In this document: piece after piece, positions 34,898-45,083 of the stretch
How positions within the stretch are numbered: position 1 is the first letter of the stretch
How the letters are laid out: each line of letters opens with the position of its first letter
NCBI RefSeq assembly: GCF_003971195.1
Contig: NZ_CP034593.1
Span: forward strand, 1,860,001-1,924,000
DNA from: Flaviflexus ciconiae
GTDB lineage: Bacteria; Actinomycetota; Actinomycetes; Actinomycetales; Actinomycetaceae
DNA length: 64,000 bases
Reading direction: 5' to 3'
The notes under the pieces: model-generated
Databases searched by the model: none
What the model saw: only the letters and a program-made list of their open reading frames with translations
What the model was told of the DNA's origin: nothing
Position numbers and translations under genes: made by a program

Positions 34898-35143
34898 ATG
34901 GTAGAAGTACGGTACTTCGCTTCCGTTGCTGAAGCAGCGGGCATTCCCTCCGAGACCCTCCCGTACGAGGATGGGATGACAGCGGGCCAGCTCCGCACCC
35001 AGCTGAAGGAGTCCAGGCCCGGAGAGTTCTCTCGCCTCATGGGGATCTCCGCTCTGCTGGTCAACGGCGTGAGCGCAGACGACATCACGGTCCTGCCCAC
35101 CGGCGCCCGGATTGATGTCCTTCCCCCGTTCGCGGGCGGGTGA
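34898..35143 (+). CDS. moaD: molybdopterin synthase small subunit (MoaD/ThiS fold)
   Basis: An 81-residue ubiquitin-like sulfur carrier ending in Gly-Gly (LPPFAGG), which is activated as an adenylate by MoeB and thiocarboxylated. The beta-grasp pattern is VEVRYFASVAEAAG. It supplies dithiolene sulfur through the catalytic MoaE. It is immediately after moaA (stop TAA, then ATG), so in one operon. MoaE and MoeB partners are encoded at 51.5-53.8 kb. Confidence 0.9.
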   Translation: MVEVRYFASVAEAAGIPSETLPYEDGMTAGQLRTQLKESRPGEFSRLMGISALLVNGVSADDITVLPTGARIDVLPPFAGG

Positions 35144-35568
35144 CTAGAACCCCCAGGACCACAGCACGATTGTTCAGAACCACGTCACGATCAGCGCTGG
35201 TCGGGCACAGATAGCTCCGGCCTTGATCATCGCAACCGGCTGGGGTGCCGTAGCTCCTGGATCCCCACCGGATACAGCACATCCTGCACTATGCATAAAT
35301 AGGCCGGTCGGGGCATCACAGACGAATTAACCAATTAAGATACCTATCGAGTTCGCAATACCGACTCGATAGGTTTTCTTCTTTTCCACCTCTTTTGGAA
35401 TTTCTCCAACAAGCACCTTCTCCCGGAATAGTACGGATTACTCAAATTTCGCGAATCGGGCACCAATGAATTTCGATTAAATTCGGCAACGACCGAAACA
35501 AACCGACAATCAGCACGGATAGTCTTGCAGTGGTATGTGAATATGCAAGCTATTGCGAAAGAGGGAGC
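35144..35568. other. gap between moaD and first reductase gene
   Basis: No gene seen. It contains a terminator-like hairpin at 35342-35374 and an A+T-rich stretch with ATTTCG/CGAAT elements before the dmsA-like gene, which probably holds that gene's promoter. Confidence 0.5.
35342..35385 (+). terminator. intrinsic terminator
   Basis: ACCTATCGAGT (35342-35352) pairs with ACTCGATAGGT (35364-35374), followed by TTTCTTCTTTT. It ends the moaA-moaD transcript. Confidence 0.85.
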
Positions 35569-38028
35569 ATGACTATCGAGGTTGGTGCTGACAGGAAAGT
35601 CAGCCGCAGGTCTTTCATGAAGTGGTCCGGCATCGCAGGCGGCAGCGCCGCCCTCGTTGCCACCACCGCACACCTGGGCATGCCTGGGATAGGCACGGCA
35701 GCAAACAGTGACGGTATGCTCGATGCTGAGCAGACGGTTTGGTCCGCATGTCTCGTGAACTGCGGCGCTCGGTGCCCACTACGTTTTCAGGTCAAGGACG
35801 GCACGGTTGCTCGCGTTCTGCCCGACAACACGGGTGGCGACGAGATCGGGAACCACAGGATCCCGGCGTGCCCGCGCGGTCGTTCGATCCGCCAGCGCAT
35901 CTACTCCCCCGACCGCATCAAGAAGCCCCTGAAGCGCAAGCCGGGAACGAAGCGTGGCGACGAGCAGTGGGAGGAGATCTCCTGGGAGCAGGCACTCGAC
36001 GAGATCGCCGAGAAGTACCAGCAGCTCCTTGCCGACTACGGCCCCGAATCACAGTTCTACGCCTACGCGACCGGCGTTATCGCCGGCACCGTATCCGGCT
36101 CCTACTACGGTGGCGCACTGCAGCGCCTGCTAAAGAAGATGGGCGGATTCCTCTCCTATTACGGCGACTACTCGACCGGTGGAATCACGGAAGCCATGAG
36201 GGTGACCCTTGGCGGATACATCGATTCAAACTCCACAGATGATCTCGTCAACTCGAAGCTGTATGTCCTGTGGGGCCACAGCCCGATGGAGACGAAGATG
36301 TGCGGAGGCTCCGAAGCCTTCTACGCGCAGAAGCTCATCCGCGACACGAACGTGCGCACGATCGTGGTTGACCCGCGCCACTCGGACTCGGTGCAGCTCA
36401 TGGCGGACGAGCACGTTGCTCTCAAGCCGGGAACCGATGCGGCTCTCATTGCCGGTATCGCCCACGTTCTTATCTCCGAGGACCTGCACGAGCAGGAGTT
36501 CCTCGACGAGTACTGCGTTGGGTTCGACGAGTCCACGCTCCCCGAGGGTGCGCCCGAGAATTCTTCCTACCGCGCATACGTCATGGGTGATGGCCCGGAC
36601 GGCATTGAGAAGACGCCTGAATGGGCGTCGTCCGTTACCGGCACCCCGGTCGACACCATCGTGAAGTTCGCTCGCGAACTTGGCAACAACAAGCCGTCGA
36701 TGATCCACCAGGGCTGGGGCGCACAGCGGTGCGCGAACGGCGAGAACCAGTCCCGCGCCATCATCACCCTCAACGCAATGCTCGGCAACGTTGGCCTGCC
36801 GGGTGGCGGCGCCGGCACCTACCCGGGTAGCTCCGCCGTTACCATCAACTCCGCTTTCGATGCGGACCCGAACCCGGTGACGAAGAAGATTTCGCACTTC
36901 ACGTGGCCCGACGCAATCGACCACGGTGCCGAGATGAAGGGCGAAGACGGAGTTCGCGACTGGGATGAGGACGGGAACCCGATCTGGGATCCGCAGCTTG
37001 AAGTACCGATTAAGGCGATCTGGGCCTACGGCTCCAACACACTTATCAACCAGCACTCCGACATCAACGGCACGAAGGAACTCCTGCGGGACGACTCCAA
37101 GTGCGAGCTCATTGTGCTGTGCGACAACCAGATGACCTCGTCGGCGAAGTTCGCAGACTATGTTCTGCCCGGCACCTCAAACGCCGAAGAGGGCGACGTT
37201 GTCCAGCAGGGCCTGGCTGCCAACATGGGCTACTCGATCGTTGCCACAAAGGCCATCGACCCACTGTACGAGTCGAAGACGATCTACGAGATCTGCACCG
37301 AGCTTGCCCGCCGCCTCGGCATTGAAGAGGAATTCACGGAAGGCAAAACCCAGGAAGACTGGGCCCGCCAAATCATCGAGGACTCCCGCGAAGCCAACCC
37401 GGGTATGCCGGGCTATGACGAACTGCAAGAAATGGGAGTGTGGAAGGTCGACAATGGCGCCCGCGTCGCACTGCGCGAGTTCCGCGAAGATCCCGAAGCG
37501 AACCCGCTCGACACCCCATCGGGCAAGATCGAAATCTACTCTGCCGAAGTGGCCCGCAAAGCCGAAGAATGGAACCTCCCCGACGGGGATGTTGTGACGG
37601 CACTACCCGAGCAGATCAACACGTGGGAGGACTTTGAGGCCGCCAAGACCAACAGCGAGTTCCCGCTCCAGATGATCAGCTACCACTTCAAGGGCAGGAC
37701 CCACTCCAGCTACGGCAACGTACCCTGGCTCAAGCAGGCACACCGTCAGGTCATCTGGATCAACCCGGTCGATGCGAAGCCCCGCGGTATCGAGAACGGC
37801 GACGAAGTGATCGTCTACAACGGCCGCGGACAAACCAAGGTTGAAGCGAAGGTCACCCCTCGCATCTTCCCCGGTGTCACCACCCTGCCGGAAGGCGCCT
37901 GGTACAACCCCGACAAGGACGGAGTTGACCAAGGCGGCGGACCCAACGTCCTGACAAAGTACCATCCGACCGCACTTGCAAAATCCAACCCGCAGTACAC
38001 GAATCTTGTGGAGGTTAAGAAGGCATGA
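35569..38028 (+). CDS. DmsA-like molybdopterin oxidoreductase, paralog 1
   Basis: Catalytic subunit of the DMSO-reductase family, exported by Tat. 819 residues. The Tat motif SRRSFMKW is followed by a hydrophobic run. Cys61, Cys65, Cys69 and Cys101 (C-x3-C-x3-C-x31-C) bind a 4Fe-4S cluster. The region YYGDYSTGG corresponds to the Mo-ligand serine area of DmsA. Resemblance to E. coli DmsA runs through its whole length (KFARELGNNKPS, GWGAQRCANGEN, TPSGKIEIYS). The start ATG 35569 follows GAGGGAG. It is followed in overlap by its own DmsB-like gene but no anchor. The substrate is unknown; this paralog is the most divergent of the four. Confidence 0.92.
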   Translation: MTIEVGADRKVSRRSFMKWSGIAGGSAALVATTAHLGMPGIGTAANSDGMLDAEQTVWSACLVNCGARCPLRFQVKDGTVARVLPDNTGGDEIGNHRIPACPRGRSIRQRIYSPDRIKKPLKRKPGTKRGDEQWEEISWEQALDEIAEKYQQLLADYGPESQFYAYATGVIAGTVSGSYYGGALQRLLKKMGGFLSYYGDYSTGGITEAMRVTLGGYIDSNSTDDLVNSKLYVLWGHSPMETKMCGGSEAFYAQKLIRDTNVRTIVVDPRHSDSVQLMADEHVALKPGTDAALIAGIAHVLISEDLHEQEFLDEYCVGFDESTLPEGAPENSSYRAYVMGDGPDGIEKTPEWASSVTGTPVDTIVKFARELGNNKPSMIHQGWGAQRCANGENQSRAIITLNAMLGNVGLPGGGAGTYPGSSAVTINSAFDADPNPVTKKISHFTWPDAIDHGAEMKGEDGVRDWDEDGNPIWDPQLEVPIKAIWAYGSNTLINQHSDINGTKELLRDDSKCELIVLCDNQMTSSAKFADYVLPGTSNAEEGDVVQQGLAANMGYSIVATKAIDPLYESKTIYEICTELARRLGIEEEFTEGKTQEDWARQIIEDSREANPGMPGYDELQEMGVWKVDNGARVALREFREDPEANPLDTPSGKIEIYSAEVARKAEEWNLPDGDVVTALPEQINTWEDFEAAKTNSEFPLQMISYHFKGRTHSSYGNVPWLKQAHRQVIWINPVDAKPRGIENGDEVIVYNGRGQTKVEAKVTPRIFPGVTTLPEGAWYNPDKDGVDQGGGPNVLTKYHPTALAKSNPQYTNLVEVKKA

Positions 38029-38678
38029 GCATCACAACCGAGAACTTCACCGAGGCCGGCGGTAGCTTCGGCTTCTTCTTCGACCAGTCCCTCTGCAATG
38101 GCTGTAAAGCCTGCGAGATTGCCTGTAACGACAAGCATGACCTGCCGCTCGGAGTGAACTGGCGCCGAATCGTCGAGTATGCGGGTGGCTCCTGGTCCTC
38201 CAACGAGGCCGACGGCACCCACACACCCAACGTGTTCAGCTACTACACGTCCATCTCCTGCAACCACTGCGCGAACCCAATCTGCATGGAAGTTTGCCCG
38301 ACAACCGCAATGAGCAAGCGGGAGGATGGCACCGTCTATGTTGACAGCGACAAGTGCGTCGGCTGCCGCTACTGCGAATGGGCCTGCCCCTACTCCTCCC
38401 CGCAGTTCAACGCCGACACCGGCCAGATGACCAAGTGCGACCTCTGCTACGACTACCGTTCAGAGGGCCAGAACCCGGCTTGTACAGACGCCTGCCCGAC
38501 CCGCGCACTCGATTGGGGCCCGATCGAGAAGCTCCGTGAGGAGCACGGCGACCGTGCCGACATCGCGCCCCTCCCCGACCCGGCGATCACCGAACCGCAC
38601 CTCGTCATCAAGCCCCACCGCGACGCACAGCGCTGGGACCAGGGCAGCGGCATTATCCAAAACCCCAAGGAAATCTAG
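38025..38678 (+). CDS. DmsB-like four-cluster ferredoxin subunit, copy 1
   Basis: A 217-residue electron-transfer subunit with four 4Fe-4S motifs: CNGCKACEIACND; CNHCANPICMEVCP; CVGCRYCEWACPY; CDLCYDYRSEGQNPACTDACP. It would pass electrons from a quinol-oxidising anchor to paralog 1. The ATG overlaps the stop of the catalytic gene. No signal peptide, as usual (exported with the catalytic partner). No DmsC follows, so it must share the anchor encoded at 48.6 kb or use another one. Confidence 0.93.
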   Translation: MSITTENFTEAGGSFGFFFDQSLCNGCKACEIACNDKHDLPLGVNWRRIVEYAGGSWSSNEADGTHTPNVFSYYTSISCNHCANPICMEVCPTTAMSKREDGTVYVDSDKCVGCRYCEWACPYSSPQFNADTGQMTKCDLCYDYRSEGQNPACTDACPTRALDWGPIEKLREEHGDRADIAPLPDPAITEPHLVIKPHRDAQRWDQGSGIIQNPKEI

Positions 38679-38692
38679 AGCCAAACCAGTCA

Positions 38693-38729
38693 GTTTCGCC
38701 CCCTCCGGCGTTTTCGGCGGGGGCGAAAC
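38693..38729 (+). terminator. intrinsic terminator
   Basis: GTTTCGCCCCC (38693-38703) pairs with GGGGGCGAAAC (38719-38729), 15 bases after the dmsB-like stop. Confidence 0.75.
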
Positions 38730-39562
38730 GCTTTCAAGCCTTCTTGACCAGCGACAATACCCAAGAGTTGCAACATCAATTCGATTTAACCCAGCTCTTT
38801 ATTTAAAAATCAGGATTATGACCATATTCTGGTGATTTAAGCACTTTCATCCGCATATGCTTGCGCCTTCGAATCAGAACATCGAATCGCCACTGTTTCC
38901 GCCAGAAAGTCAGGTTCTTGGTATTACGCGTTAAATCAGGCTGTTTAATATCGGGACGTTTTGCCCACGTTTCCAACAAACTGGCAGTCCAACCTTGGAA
39001 TCGAGCCGAGGATCCGTCCCTCAAGTAAGGACGCAACGGGGCGGGACCTCGACTCACTCAAGAAAGAGCTTTGCACGCTGACCCGAGTTTGCTCGGACCA
39101 GCATCCTTCTCGCTTCTGCGCGGAGGAGTCAAAGCCGGGGAGTACCCATCCTCTTAGAGCCGGGAGGGGTGCTCCCCTTCTTTCATCTTCGAAGACAGCG
39201 ACACCTTGCCATCCACACACATCGCCTACTCCAATTGTGGGCGCTTCTGGAACCACCGCATATTCCGTTTCGATTCTGGACAGGCAACACCGCTTAAAGC
39301 GGACAAACCGGAACAATTAGGCTCAGGCTCGCATATTGCCAACATTCAAGTACGCAAATTCGGCACAAGATCACCCGAAGTTCTCAAAAGGGTCACATCG
39401 CACGCGCCTTCGCGGTGTTGACACATACTTATCCTTGCAAATACGCCATTTTCCAATCGACCCCCACGATCTATGAGCGGAAGTCGCAGGACCTTTCACC
39501 CAGACCTTGGCCTAGAACTTTCCGAATACTGAGGAATCAAGAGAACTAGGTAAGGAGCAGAG
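38730..39562. other. long gap between reductase paralogs 1 and 2
   Basis: No credible gene. It is A+T-richer at both ends and probably contains the promoter of paralog 2 toward its right end. It includes one copy of a hairpin-forming repeat (39133-39184) also found after paralog 2. Confidence 0.5.
39133..39184. repeat. intergenic hairpin repeat, copy 1
   Basis: The segment AAAGCCGGGGAGTACCCATC ... GAGCCGGGAGGGGTGCTCCCC forms a stem (GGGGAGTACCC with GGGTGCTCCCC, one G-T pair). The sequence recurs at about 42190-42237 with small changes. Confidence 0.65.
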
Positions 39563-42118
39563 ATGACCTCGCAAGCCTTAAAACAGGATGTCTCACGACG
39601 TTCATTCATGAAGTGGTCGGGTGTTGCAGGTGGATCCGCAGCGCTCGTTGCCACAGCGACGCACTTGGGCATGCCATCCGCCCACAAAGCCGCAGCCGCC
39701 ACAGACGGCATGGAAGGTGTCGATAAGACAGTCTGGTCGGCGTGCACGGTGAACTGCGGTTCTCGTTGCCCCATCAGACTGCAGGTGAAGGACGGTGTCG
39801 TTGTCAGGGTTTTGACCGACAACACTGGAACAAACGAGCTTGGCAGCCAGCAGGTCCGCGCATGTGTTCGTGGCCGTTCACAGCGCGAACGTATTTATTC
39901 CCCAAACCGTCTCAAGAAGCCGATGAAGCGCAAGCCCGGCACGAAACGGGGCGAGGAGCAGTGGGAAGAGATTTCCTGGGATCAGGCTCTTGACGAGATC
40001 GCTGACAAGATGAAGGCGATCAAGGAAGAGTACGGCAACGAAGCCTTCTACATTCAGTACGGTACGGGCGTTCTCGGCGCCATCATGTCATGCTCCTGGC
40101 CGCCCGACTCCTCACCAGTTGCGCGCCTGCTCAACGTCTACGGTGGCTACCTTGATCACTACGGGACTTACTCATCATCCCAGATCAGCAACATCACGCC
40201 TTACGTCTACGGCAGTGGCATGTCATCTAATTCCCGCGAGGACGCCAAGAATGCGACCCTGCAGGTGATGTTTGGGTCAAACATTCTCGAGACTCGTATG
40301 GGTGGAGGTAGCCAGCTATTTGTCGCCCAGCAGACGAAGAAGGAATCGGGCGTTCGCACGATCGTTATCGACCCGCGCTACTCGCAGACCGCAGTCGCAC
40401 TGAGCGATGAGTGGGTACCAATCCGTCCAGGTACGGATGCCGCTCTCATTGCGGGCATGATTCACGTGATGCTTGAGAAGAACCTGCACGATCAGGATTT
40501 CCTCGACAAGTACTGCGTGGGCTTTGACGAGGACACCCTTCCCGAAAGTGCACCAAGAAACTCTTCCTACCGCGCATATGTTGAAGGCAAGGGCGAGGAC
40601 GGCATTGAGAAGACCCCCGAATGGGCATCTGAAACTACCGGCATTCCCGCCTCAAAGATTCGTAGTCTCGCAATGGAAATCGGTGGCGCCGAAGCCTGTG
40701 CCATCACCCAGGCACTGGGTCCGCAACGCCATGCCAACGGCGAGAACAACGCTCGTTCAATCCTGCTACTCGCCGCGGTGACCGGCAATATTGGCATTCC
40801 CGGTGGCGGTACCGGTAACGACTGCGGCTCACAGGGCCTGTCGTTCGCGCGCCCCTTCACGACCGAGGTCTCAAACCCCTCGAACAAGATCATCTCGGTT
40901 TTCTCTTGGTTCGAAGCAATCGAGAACGGGCCACAAATGGATACGTTTAACGCCGGCGTCGGCGTCAAGCCCGAGAGTGGGGCACGCACCATGAAAATCC
41001 CGGTCGACGAAGACGGTAATGCCGAGAACACCAAGCTGGAGGTCCCAATTAAGGCGCTTTTCCAGTACGGGTCAAACGCTCTCGTCAATCAGTCCGGTGA
41101 CAACAACAGGTCTGTCGAGATTCTCCAGGACGAATCGAAGGCTGAACTGATCGTCACTTGCGATATTCGATACACGGTTTCGTCCCGCTACTCGGATTAC
41201 CTTCTTCCAGGAACAACAACATCCGAAGAGAGCGACATCCACCCGGGTGAGAACTCTGGCCCCATGGGGTACGGCATCGTCTCGTCCCAGGCGATCGAGC
41301 CACTGTACGAATGCCGCAATATATTCGACATTTGCACGGACCTTGCAGACCGCCTCGAAGTCAAGGACGCCTTCACCGGTGGCAAGACTCGTGACGAGTG
41401 GCTTAACGCCACGATTGAGGCCACACGCGAAGGGGATCCGGACCTTCCCTCCTACGAGGAATGGAAGGAAATGGGCCTATTCCGCAAGGAAACCGGGACC
41501 ACGGTGGCCATGCAGGACTTCCGCGAGGACCCCGAAGCCAACCCCCTTGGCACACCATCAGGAAAGATTGAGATCTATTCCGAACGACTCGCAACCATGG
41601 CCGATCACTGGACCTTCGGCAGCTTCCATCCGAAAGAGAAGGGCGACAAGCTCAGCGCAATCCCCGAGTTCGTAGAGACCTGGGAAGGTGCTGTCGAGTC
41701 GAAAGAGAACGAGAAGTTCCCATTCCAGCTCATCGGACACCACTACATGCAACGGACGCACTCAAGCTATGGCAACATCGGCTGGCTACAGGAGGCCCAT
41801 CCGCAGGTTGTGTGGGTAAACAAGCTGGACGCCGAGAAGAAGGGAATCGAGGACGGCGACGAAGTATTCGTCTACAACGACCGCGGCACGTGCAAGCTTC
41901 CTGCCAAGGTCACCGAGCGCATTGCGCCCGGCATTATGTCCATTCCGCAGGGTGCATGGTTCGATCCTCGAACCGACATCACACCACCCGAAGGTGCAAA
42001 TCCCGACAAGCCTGTCGACGTTGCAGGATCCGTCAACTCACTGACATCGCTCCACCCGTCACCTCTGGCAAAGGGAAACTCCGTACACACAACTCTGGCG
42101 AACATCGTCAAGGCGTAA
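39563..42118 (+). CDS. DmsA-like molybdopterin oxidoreductase, paralog 2
   Basis: An 851-residue Tat-exported catalytic subunit. Tat motif SRRSFMKWSGVAGG, signal ending near HKAAAA. Fe-S cysteines 61, 65, 69 and 101, active-site region HYGTYSSSQ, and family segments VMFGSNILETRMGGG, LGPQRHANGEN and TPSGKIEIYSE. TAAGGAGCAGAG precedes the ATG. It stands alone: the genes on both sides are other reductase paralogs or gaps, with no B or C subunit. It is closest in style to paralog 4 (KDAFTGGKTRDEW, LHPSPLAKGN), so it may use the paralog-4 DmsBC. The substrate is unknown. Confidence 0.92.
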   Translation: MTSQALKQDVSRRSFMKWSGVAGGSAALVATATHLGMPSAHKAAAATDGMEGVDKTVWSACTVNCGSRCPIRLQVKDGVVVRVLTDNTGTNELGSQQVRACVRGRSQRERIYSPNRLKKPMKRKPGTKRGEEQWEEISWDQALDEIADKMKAIKEEYGNEAFYIQYGTGVLGAIMSCSWPPDSSPVARLLNVYGGYLDHYGTYSSSQISNITPYVYGSGMSSNSREDAKNATLQVMFGSNILETRMGGGSQLFVAQQTKKESGVRTIVIDPRYSQTAVALSDEWVPIRPGTDAALIAGMIHVMLEKNLHDQDFLDKYCVGFDEDTLPESAPRNSSYRAYVEGKGEDGIEKTPEWASETTGIPASKIRSLAMEIGGAEACAITQALGPQRHANGENNARSILLLAAVTGNIGIPGGGTGNDCGSQGLSFARPFTTEVSNPSNKIISVFSWFEAIENGPQMDTFNAGVGVKPESGARTMKIPVDEDGNAENTKLEVPIKALFQYGSNALVNQSGDNNRSVEILQDESKAELIVTCDIRYTVSSRYSDYLLPGTTTSEESDIHPGENSGPMGYGIVSSQAIEPLYECRNIFDICTDLADRLEVKDAFTGGKTRDEWLNATIEATREGDPDLPSYEEWKEMGLFRKETGTTVAMQDFREDPEANPLGTPSGKIEIYSERLATMADHWTFGSFHPKEKGDKLSAIPEFVETWEGAVESKENEKFPFQLIGHHYMQRTHSSYGNIGWLQEAHPQVVWVNKLDAEKKGIEDGDEVFVYNDRGTCKLPAKVTERIAPGIMSIPQGAWFDPRTDITPPEGANPDKPVDVAGSVNSLTSLHPSPLAKGNSVHTTLANIVKA

Positions 42119-42127
42119 CCGCTTGAA

Positions 42128-42173
42128 AGAAGGGCGGGGTGGTTGTTCTTTTCGAACTGCACCCCACCCTTCT
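42128..42173 (+). terminator. intrinsic terminator
   Basis: AGAAGGGCGGGGTG (42128-42141) pairs with CACCCCACCCTTCT (42160-42173), one mismatch, just after paralog 2. Confidence 0.75.
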
Positions 42174-42555
42174 CTACGCGGACGAACCAAAGCCAGGAGC
42201 ACCCATCCTCTCAGAGCCGGGAGGCGCACTCCCTTCTTAGTTTGTATATTCAATTCTTTGCCAATTTCAAATCAGTTGAACCACGCATCCACCCAAACCA
42301 GCACAAGTCGGACAGAAATTGAATTAGGTAACGACCTTTTGGCCTTATTGCAACGGTTTAGTCTAAGAATCGGTTGCGTAAGCAACGGTGGAGTAAATGC
42401 AACTCGCTGACCTCAATGTTTCCGCTCAACTACGCCAGTTCCCGCCCGTTTAGTTCTAGTTTCTGGGGATTTGGGCAGGGACCTTGAGCCCACGAAATTT
42501 CGATCTCTGAACAAATACTGGGAATACAATCACCAATTCTTCTTGAGGAGCAGAG
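42174..42555. other. gap between reductase paralogs 2 and 3
   Basis: No gene. It contains the second copy of the hairpin repeat (about 42190-42237) and the presumed promoter of paralog 3. The last ~80 bases resemble the leader of paralog 2, including the shared GGAGCAGAGATGAC at the start. Confidence 0.5.
42190..42237. repeat. intergenic hairpin repeat, copy 2
   Basis: AAAGCCAGGAGCACCCATCC followed by CAGAGCCGGGAGGCGCACTCC matches copy 1 at 39133-39184 and can form a similar stem. Confidence 0.6.
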
Positions 42556-44991
42556 ATGACTTCACAGATGACGGGCCACAGGGTATCCCGTCGGTCGTTC
42601 ATGAAGTGGTCGGGCGTTGCGGGAGGATCCGCAGCACTTGTCGCCACCGCCGCACACCTTGGTATGCCAAGCACACACCAGGCCTCGGCAACGGACGGCA
42701 TAGAGGGCGTTGACGCCACCGTCTGGAATGCTTGCCTTGCCAACTGTCAGTCACGTTGCCCGCTTCGACTTCAGGTTAAGGACGGCACGGTTGTCCGGGT
42801 CCTGCCTGACAACACGGGCTCGGATGAGCTTGGCGATCTTCAGATCCGCGCCTGCGTGCGCGGACTCAACCAGCGCGAACGCATCTACTCCCCGGATCGC
42901 ATCAAGAAACCGATGAAGCGCACGGGTAAGCGCGGCGAAGGTAAGTGGGAGGAGATCTCCTGGGAGGAAGCCTTCGACACCATTGCTTCGGAGATGAGGA
43001 GAGTCAAGGAAACCTACGGCAACGAAGCTCTGTGGTACCACTACGGCTCAGGATCAACCGGTGGCAACATCACGAAGCGTGGCACCTGGCCTCGTCTTAT
43101 CAACTCTTACGGCGGTTACCTCGGTCAGTATGGGACCTATTCGACCGCACAGATCCGCGCAGGTATTCCCTACAGTTACGGGGCTTACCTCGGATCCAAC
43201 TCACTAGAAGATGCCGTGAACACACGTCTGCAGGTGTTCTTCGGAAACAACCCACTTGAGACCCGCATGTCCGGCGGCGGCGAACTGGGCGTCGTTCAGA
43301 AGATCAAAAAGGAACACGGCGTTCGGACGATTGTCATCGATCCCCGATACTCAGATACTGCCGTCGACGTCGCTGATCAATGGGTTCCGATTCGCCCCGG
43401 AACAGATACTGCACTAATTGCAGGAATGATCTACGTAATGGTTCAGGAGAATCTCCACGACCAGGAGTTCCTCGACGAATACTGTGTCGGTTTTGATGAG
43501 GAAACCATGCCTGACGGCGCACCAGAGAACGCTTCCTATCGTTCATACCTCGAAGGTAAGGGCCCCGACGGTGTCGAAAAGACTCCGGAATGGGCTGCTG
43601 ACATCACCGGAATCCCGGCCGACACAATCCGGAACCTCGCACGCGATATTGTCACAACCAAACCCTGTGCTATCACCCAGGGCTGGGGGCCTCAGCGACA
43701 AGCAAGTGGAGAAAACACCGCCCGCGCCATCGCACTGCTTGCCACTGTAACCGGCAACATCGGCATTGCTGGCGGCGGCAACGGTGCTCGTGAAAGCAAC
43801 TACTCTGTCCCCGTCACAGCATTCCCCAACTTTGACGGCGATGCAGCACCGGTTTCAACTCAGATCTCCTGTTTCAACTGGATTGAGGCAATCGAAGACG
43901 GGCCGAGCATGACGGATGTTCAGCATGGCGTGCGCGGCAAGGAGAAACTCGATGTTGGCATCAAACTCATGGTCATCAACTCCTCGAACACCCTGATCAA
44001 CCAGCACAACGATGTCCACCGGACTCAGAAGGCTCTCGAAGACGACAGCAAGTGCGAGTTCATTCTTGTTATCGACCACCAGTGGACACCGAGTTGCGAA
44101 TGGGGCGATATGGTCCTGCCCGCAACAACCAACTTTGAAGAGAACGACATTGTTCCAGGTGGTTCATGTGGCGATATGGGCTGGTCCATCTGGGGTGGCA
44201 AAGCCATTGAGCCACTTTACGAGACTAAGACCGGTTACGAAATCTGTACCGAGATTGCTCGCCGACTGGGCATCGAGCAAGAGTTCACACAGGGACGCAC
44301 ACAGGAAGAATGGCGGTCTTGGATCTTCGAGGAGACGCGAGCCAACGTTCCTGACTTCCCCTCCGAAGAGGAACTCGAAGAGATGGGAGTATGGCGCAAG
44401 CACAACCCGGACGGTCTAACAATTGGCATGAAAGCCTTCCGTGACGATCCTGAGGCTAATCCACTCACAACCCCATCCGGAAAGATTGAAATCTATTCAT
44501 CTACTCTCGCTGAAATGGCAGACACCTGGATCTTCGAAGGAGTGACCGAGGGCGACAAACTAACGGCACTACCTGAGCACATCGATACTTGGGAAGGCGC
44601 CCTCGAAGCGCGCACAAGCGAATTCCCGCTCCAGTGCCTTGCACACCACTACAAGGGCCGGACGCATTCCTCCTACGCGAACCTTCCGAAGAACCTCGAG
44701 GCTCACCCGCAGATGGTCTGGATCAATGAGAAGGACGCCAGCGACCGTGGAATTAAGAACGGCGATACCGTTGACGTCTACAACAATCGCGGCACGATTC
44801 GCACCGAAGCCCGCGTGACCCCACGCATCGCCCCCGGTGTAGTTTCCGTTCCCCAGGGCGCTTGGTACACACCCGATGAGGATGGTGTGGACGTGGGAGG
44901 CAACGTCAACACCATCATGAAGTACCACCCGTCACCGCTGGCAAAGGGGAATCCCGGTCACACTGCACTCGTAGAAGTCAGGCCAGTATAG
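42556..44991 (+). CDS. DmsA-like molybdopterin oxidoreductase, paralog 3
   Basis: An 811-residue Tat-exported catalytic subunit. Tat motif SRRSFMKWSGVAGG, probable cleavage after ASA. Fe-S cysteines 60, 64, 68 and 100, active-site region QYGTYSTAQ. It is close to E. coli DmsA in several stretches (GVRGKEKLDVGIKLMVIN, LINQHNDVHRTQ). The LHDQEF and PEWAADITGIPADTI segments match the other paralogs. An AGGAGCAGAG site precedes ATG. No electron-transfer or anchor gene accompanies it. It is followed by a terminator, so it is a single-gene transcript. Sulfoxide or N-oxide reduction is expected from the family. Confidence 0.92.
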   Translation: MTSQMTGHRVSRRSFMKWSGVAGGSAALVATAAHLGMPSTHQASATDGIEGVDATVWNACLANCQSRCPLRLQVKDGTVVRVLPDNTGSDELGDLQIRACVRGLNQRERIYSPDRIKKPMKRTGKRGEGKWEEISWEEAFDTIASEMRRVKETYGNEALWYHYGSGSTGGNITKRGTWPRLINSYGGYLGQYGTYSTAQIRAGIPYSYGAYLGSNSLEDAVNTRLQVFFGNNPLETRMSGGGELGVVQKIKKEHGVRTIVIDPRYSDTAVDVADQWVPIRPGTDTALIAGMIYVMVQENLHDQEFLDEYCVGFDEETMPDGAPENASYRSYLEGKGPDGVEKTPEWAADITGIPADTIRNLARDIVTTKPCAITQGWGPQRQASGENTARAIALLATVTGNIGIAGGGNGARESNYSVPVTAFPNFDGDAAPVSTQISCFNWIEAIEDGPSMTDVQHGVRGKEKLDVGIKLMVINSSNTLINQHNDVHRTQKALEDDSKCEFILVIDHQWTPSCEWGDMVLPATTNFEENDIVPGGSCGDMGWSIWGGKAIEPLYETKTGYEICTEIARRLGIEQEFTQGRTQEEWRSWIFEETRANVPDFPSEEELEEMGVWRKHNPDGLTIGMKAFRDDPEANPLTTPSGKIEIYSSTLAEMADTWIFEGVTEGDKLTALPEHIDTWEGALEARTSEFPLQCLAHHYKGRTHSSYANLPKNLEAHPQMVWINEKDASDRGIKNGDTVDVYNNRGTIRTEARVTPRIAPGVVSVPQGAWYTPDEDGVDVGGNVNTIMKYHPSPLAKGNPGHTALVEVRPV

Positions 44992-45045
44992 GTACTGAAA
45001 TAGAAAGGAATAGATCGGACTGAATCAGTTCCTTTCATCGAACCC

Positions 45046-45083
45046 CGCGGGGCAGCTCACAGTAGCTGCCCCGCGCTCCTTTA
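45046..45083 (+). terminator. intrinsic terminator
   Basis: CGCGGGGCAGCT (45046-45057) pairs with AGCTGCCCCGCG (45064-45075), followed by CTCCTTTAT. Confidence 0.85.

Noticed and set aside
35144..35341. Possible Moco riboswitch downstream of moaD
   Set aside because: Position is wrong (after, not before, Moco genes) and I could not see the conserved core.
38945..39316. 123-residue frame in the gap between reductase paralogs 1 and 2
   Set aside because: It follows the hairpin repeat, has no ribosome-binding site, and its composition is unlike a real protein. Part of it recurs as DNA after paralog 2.
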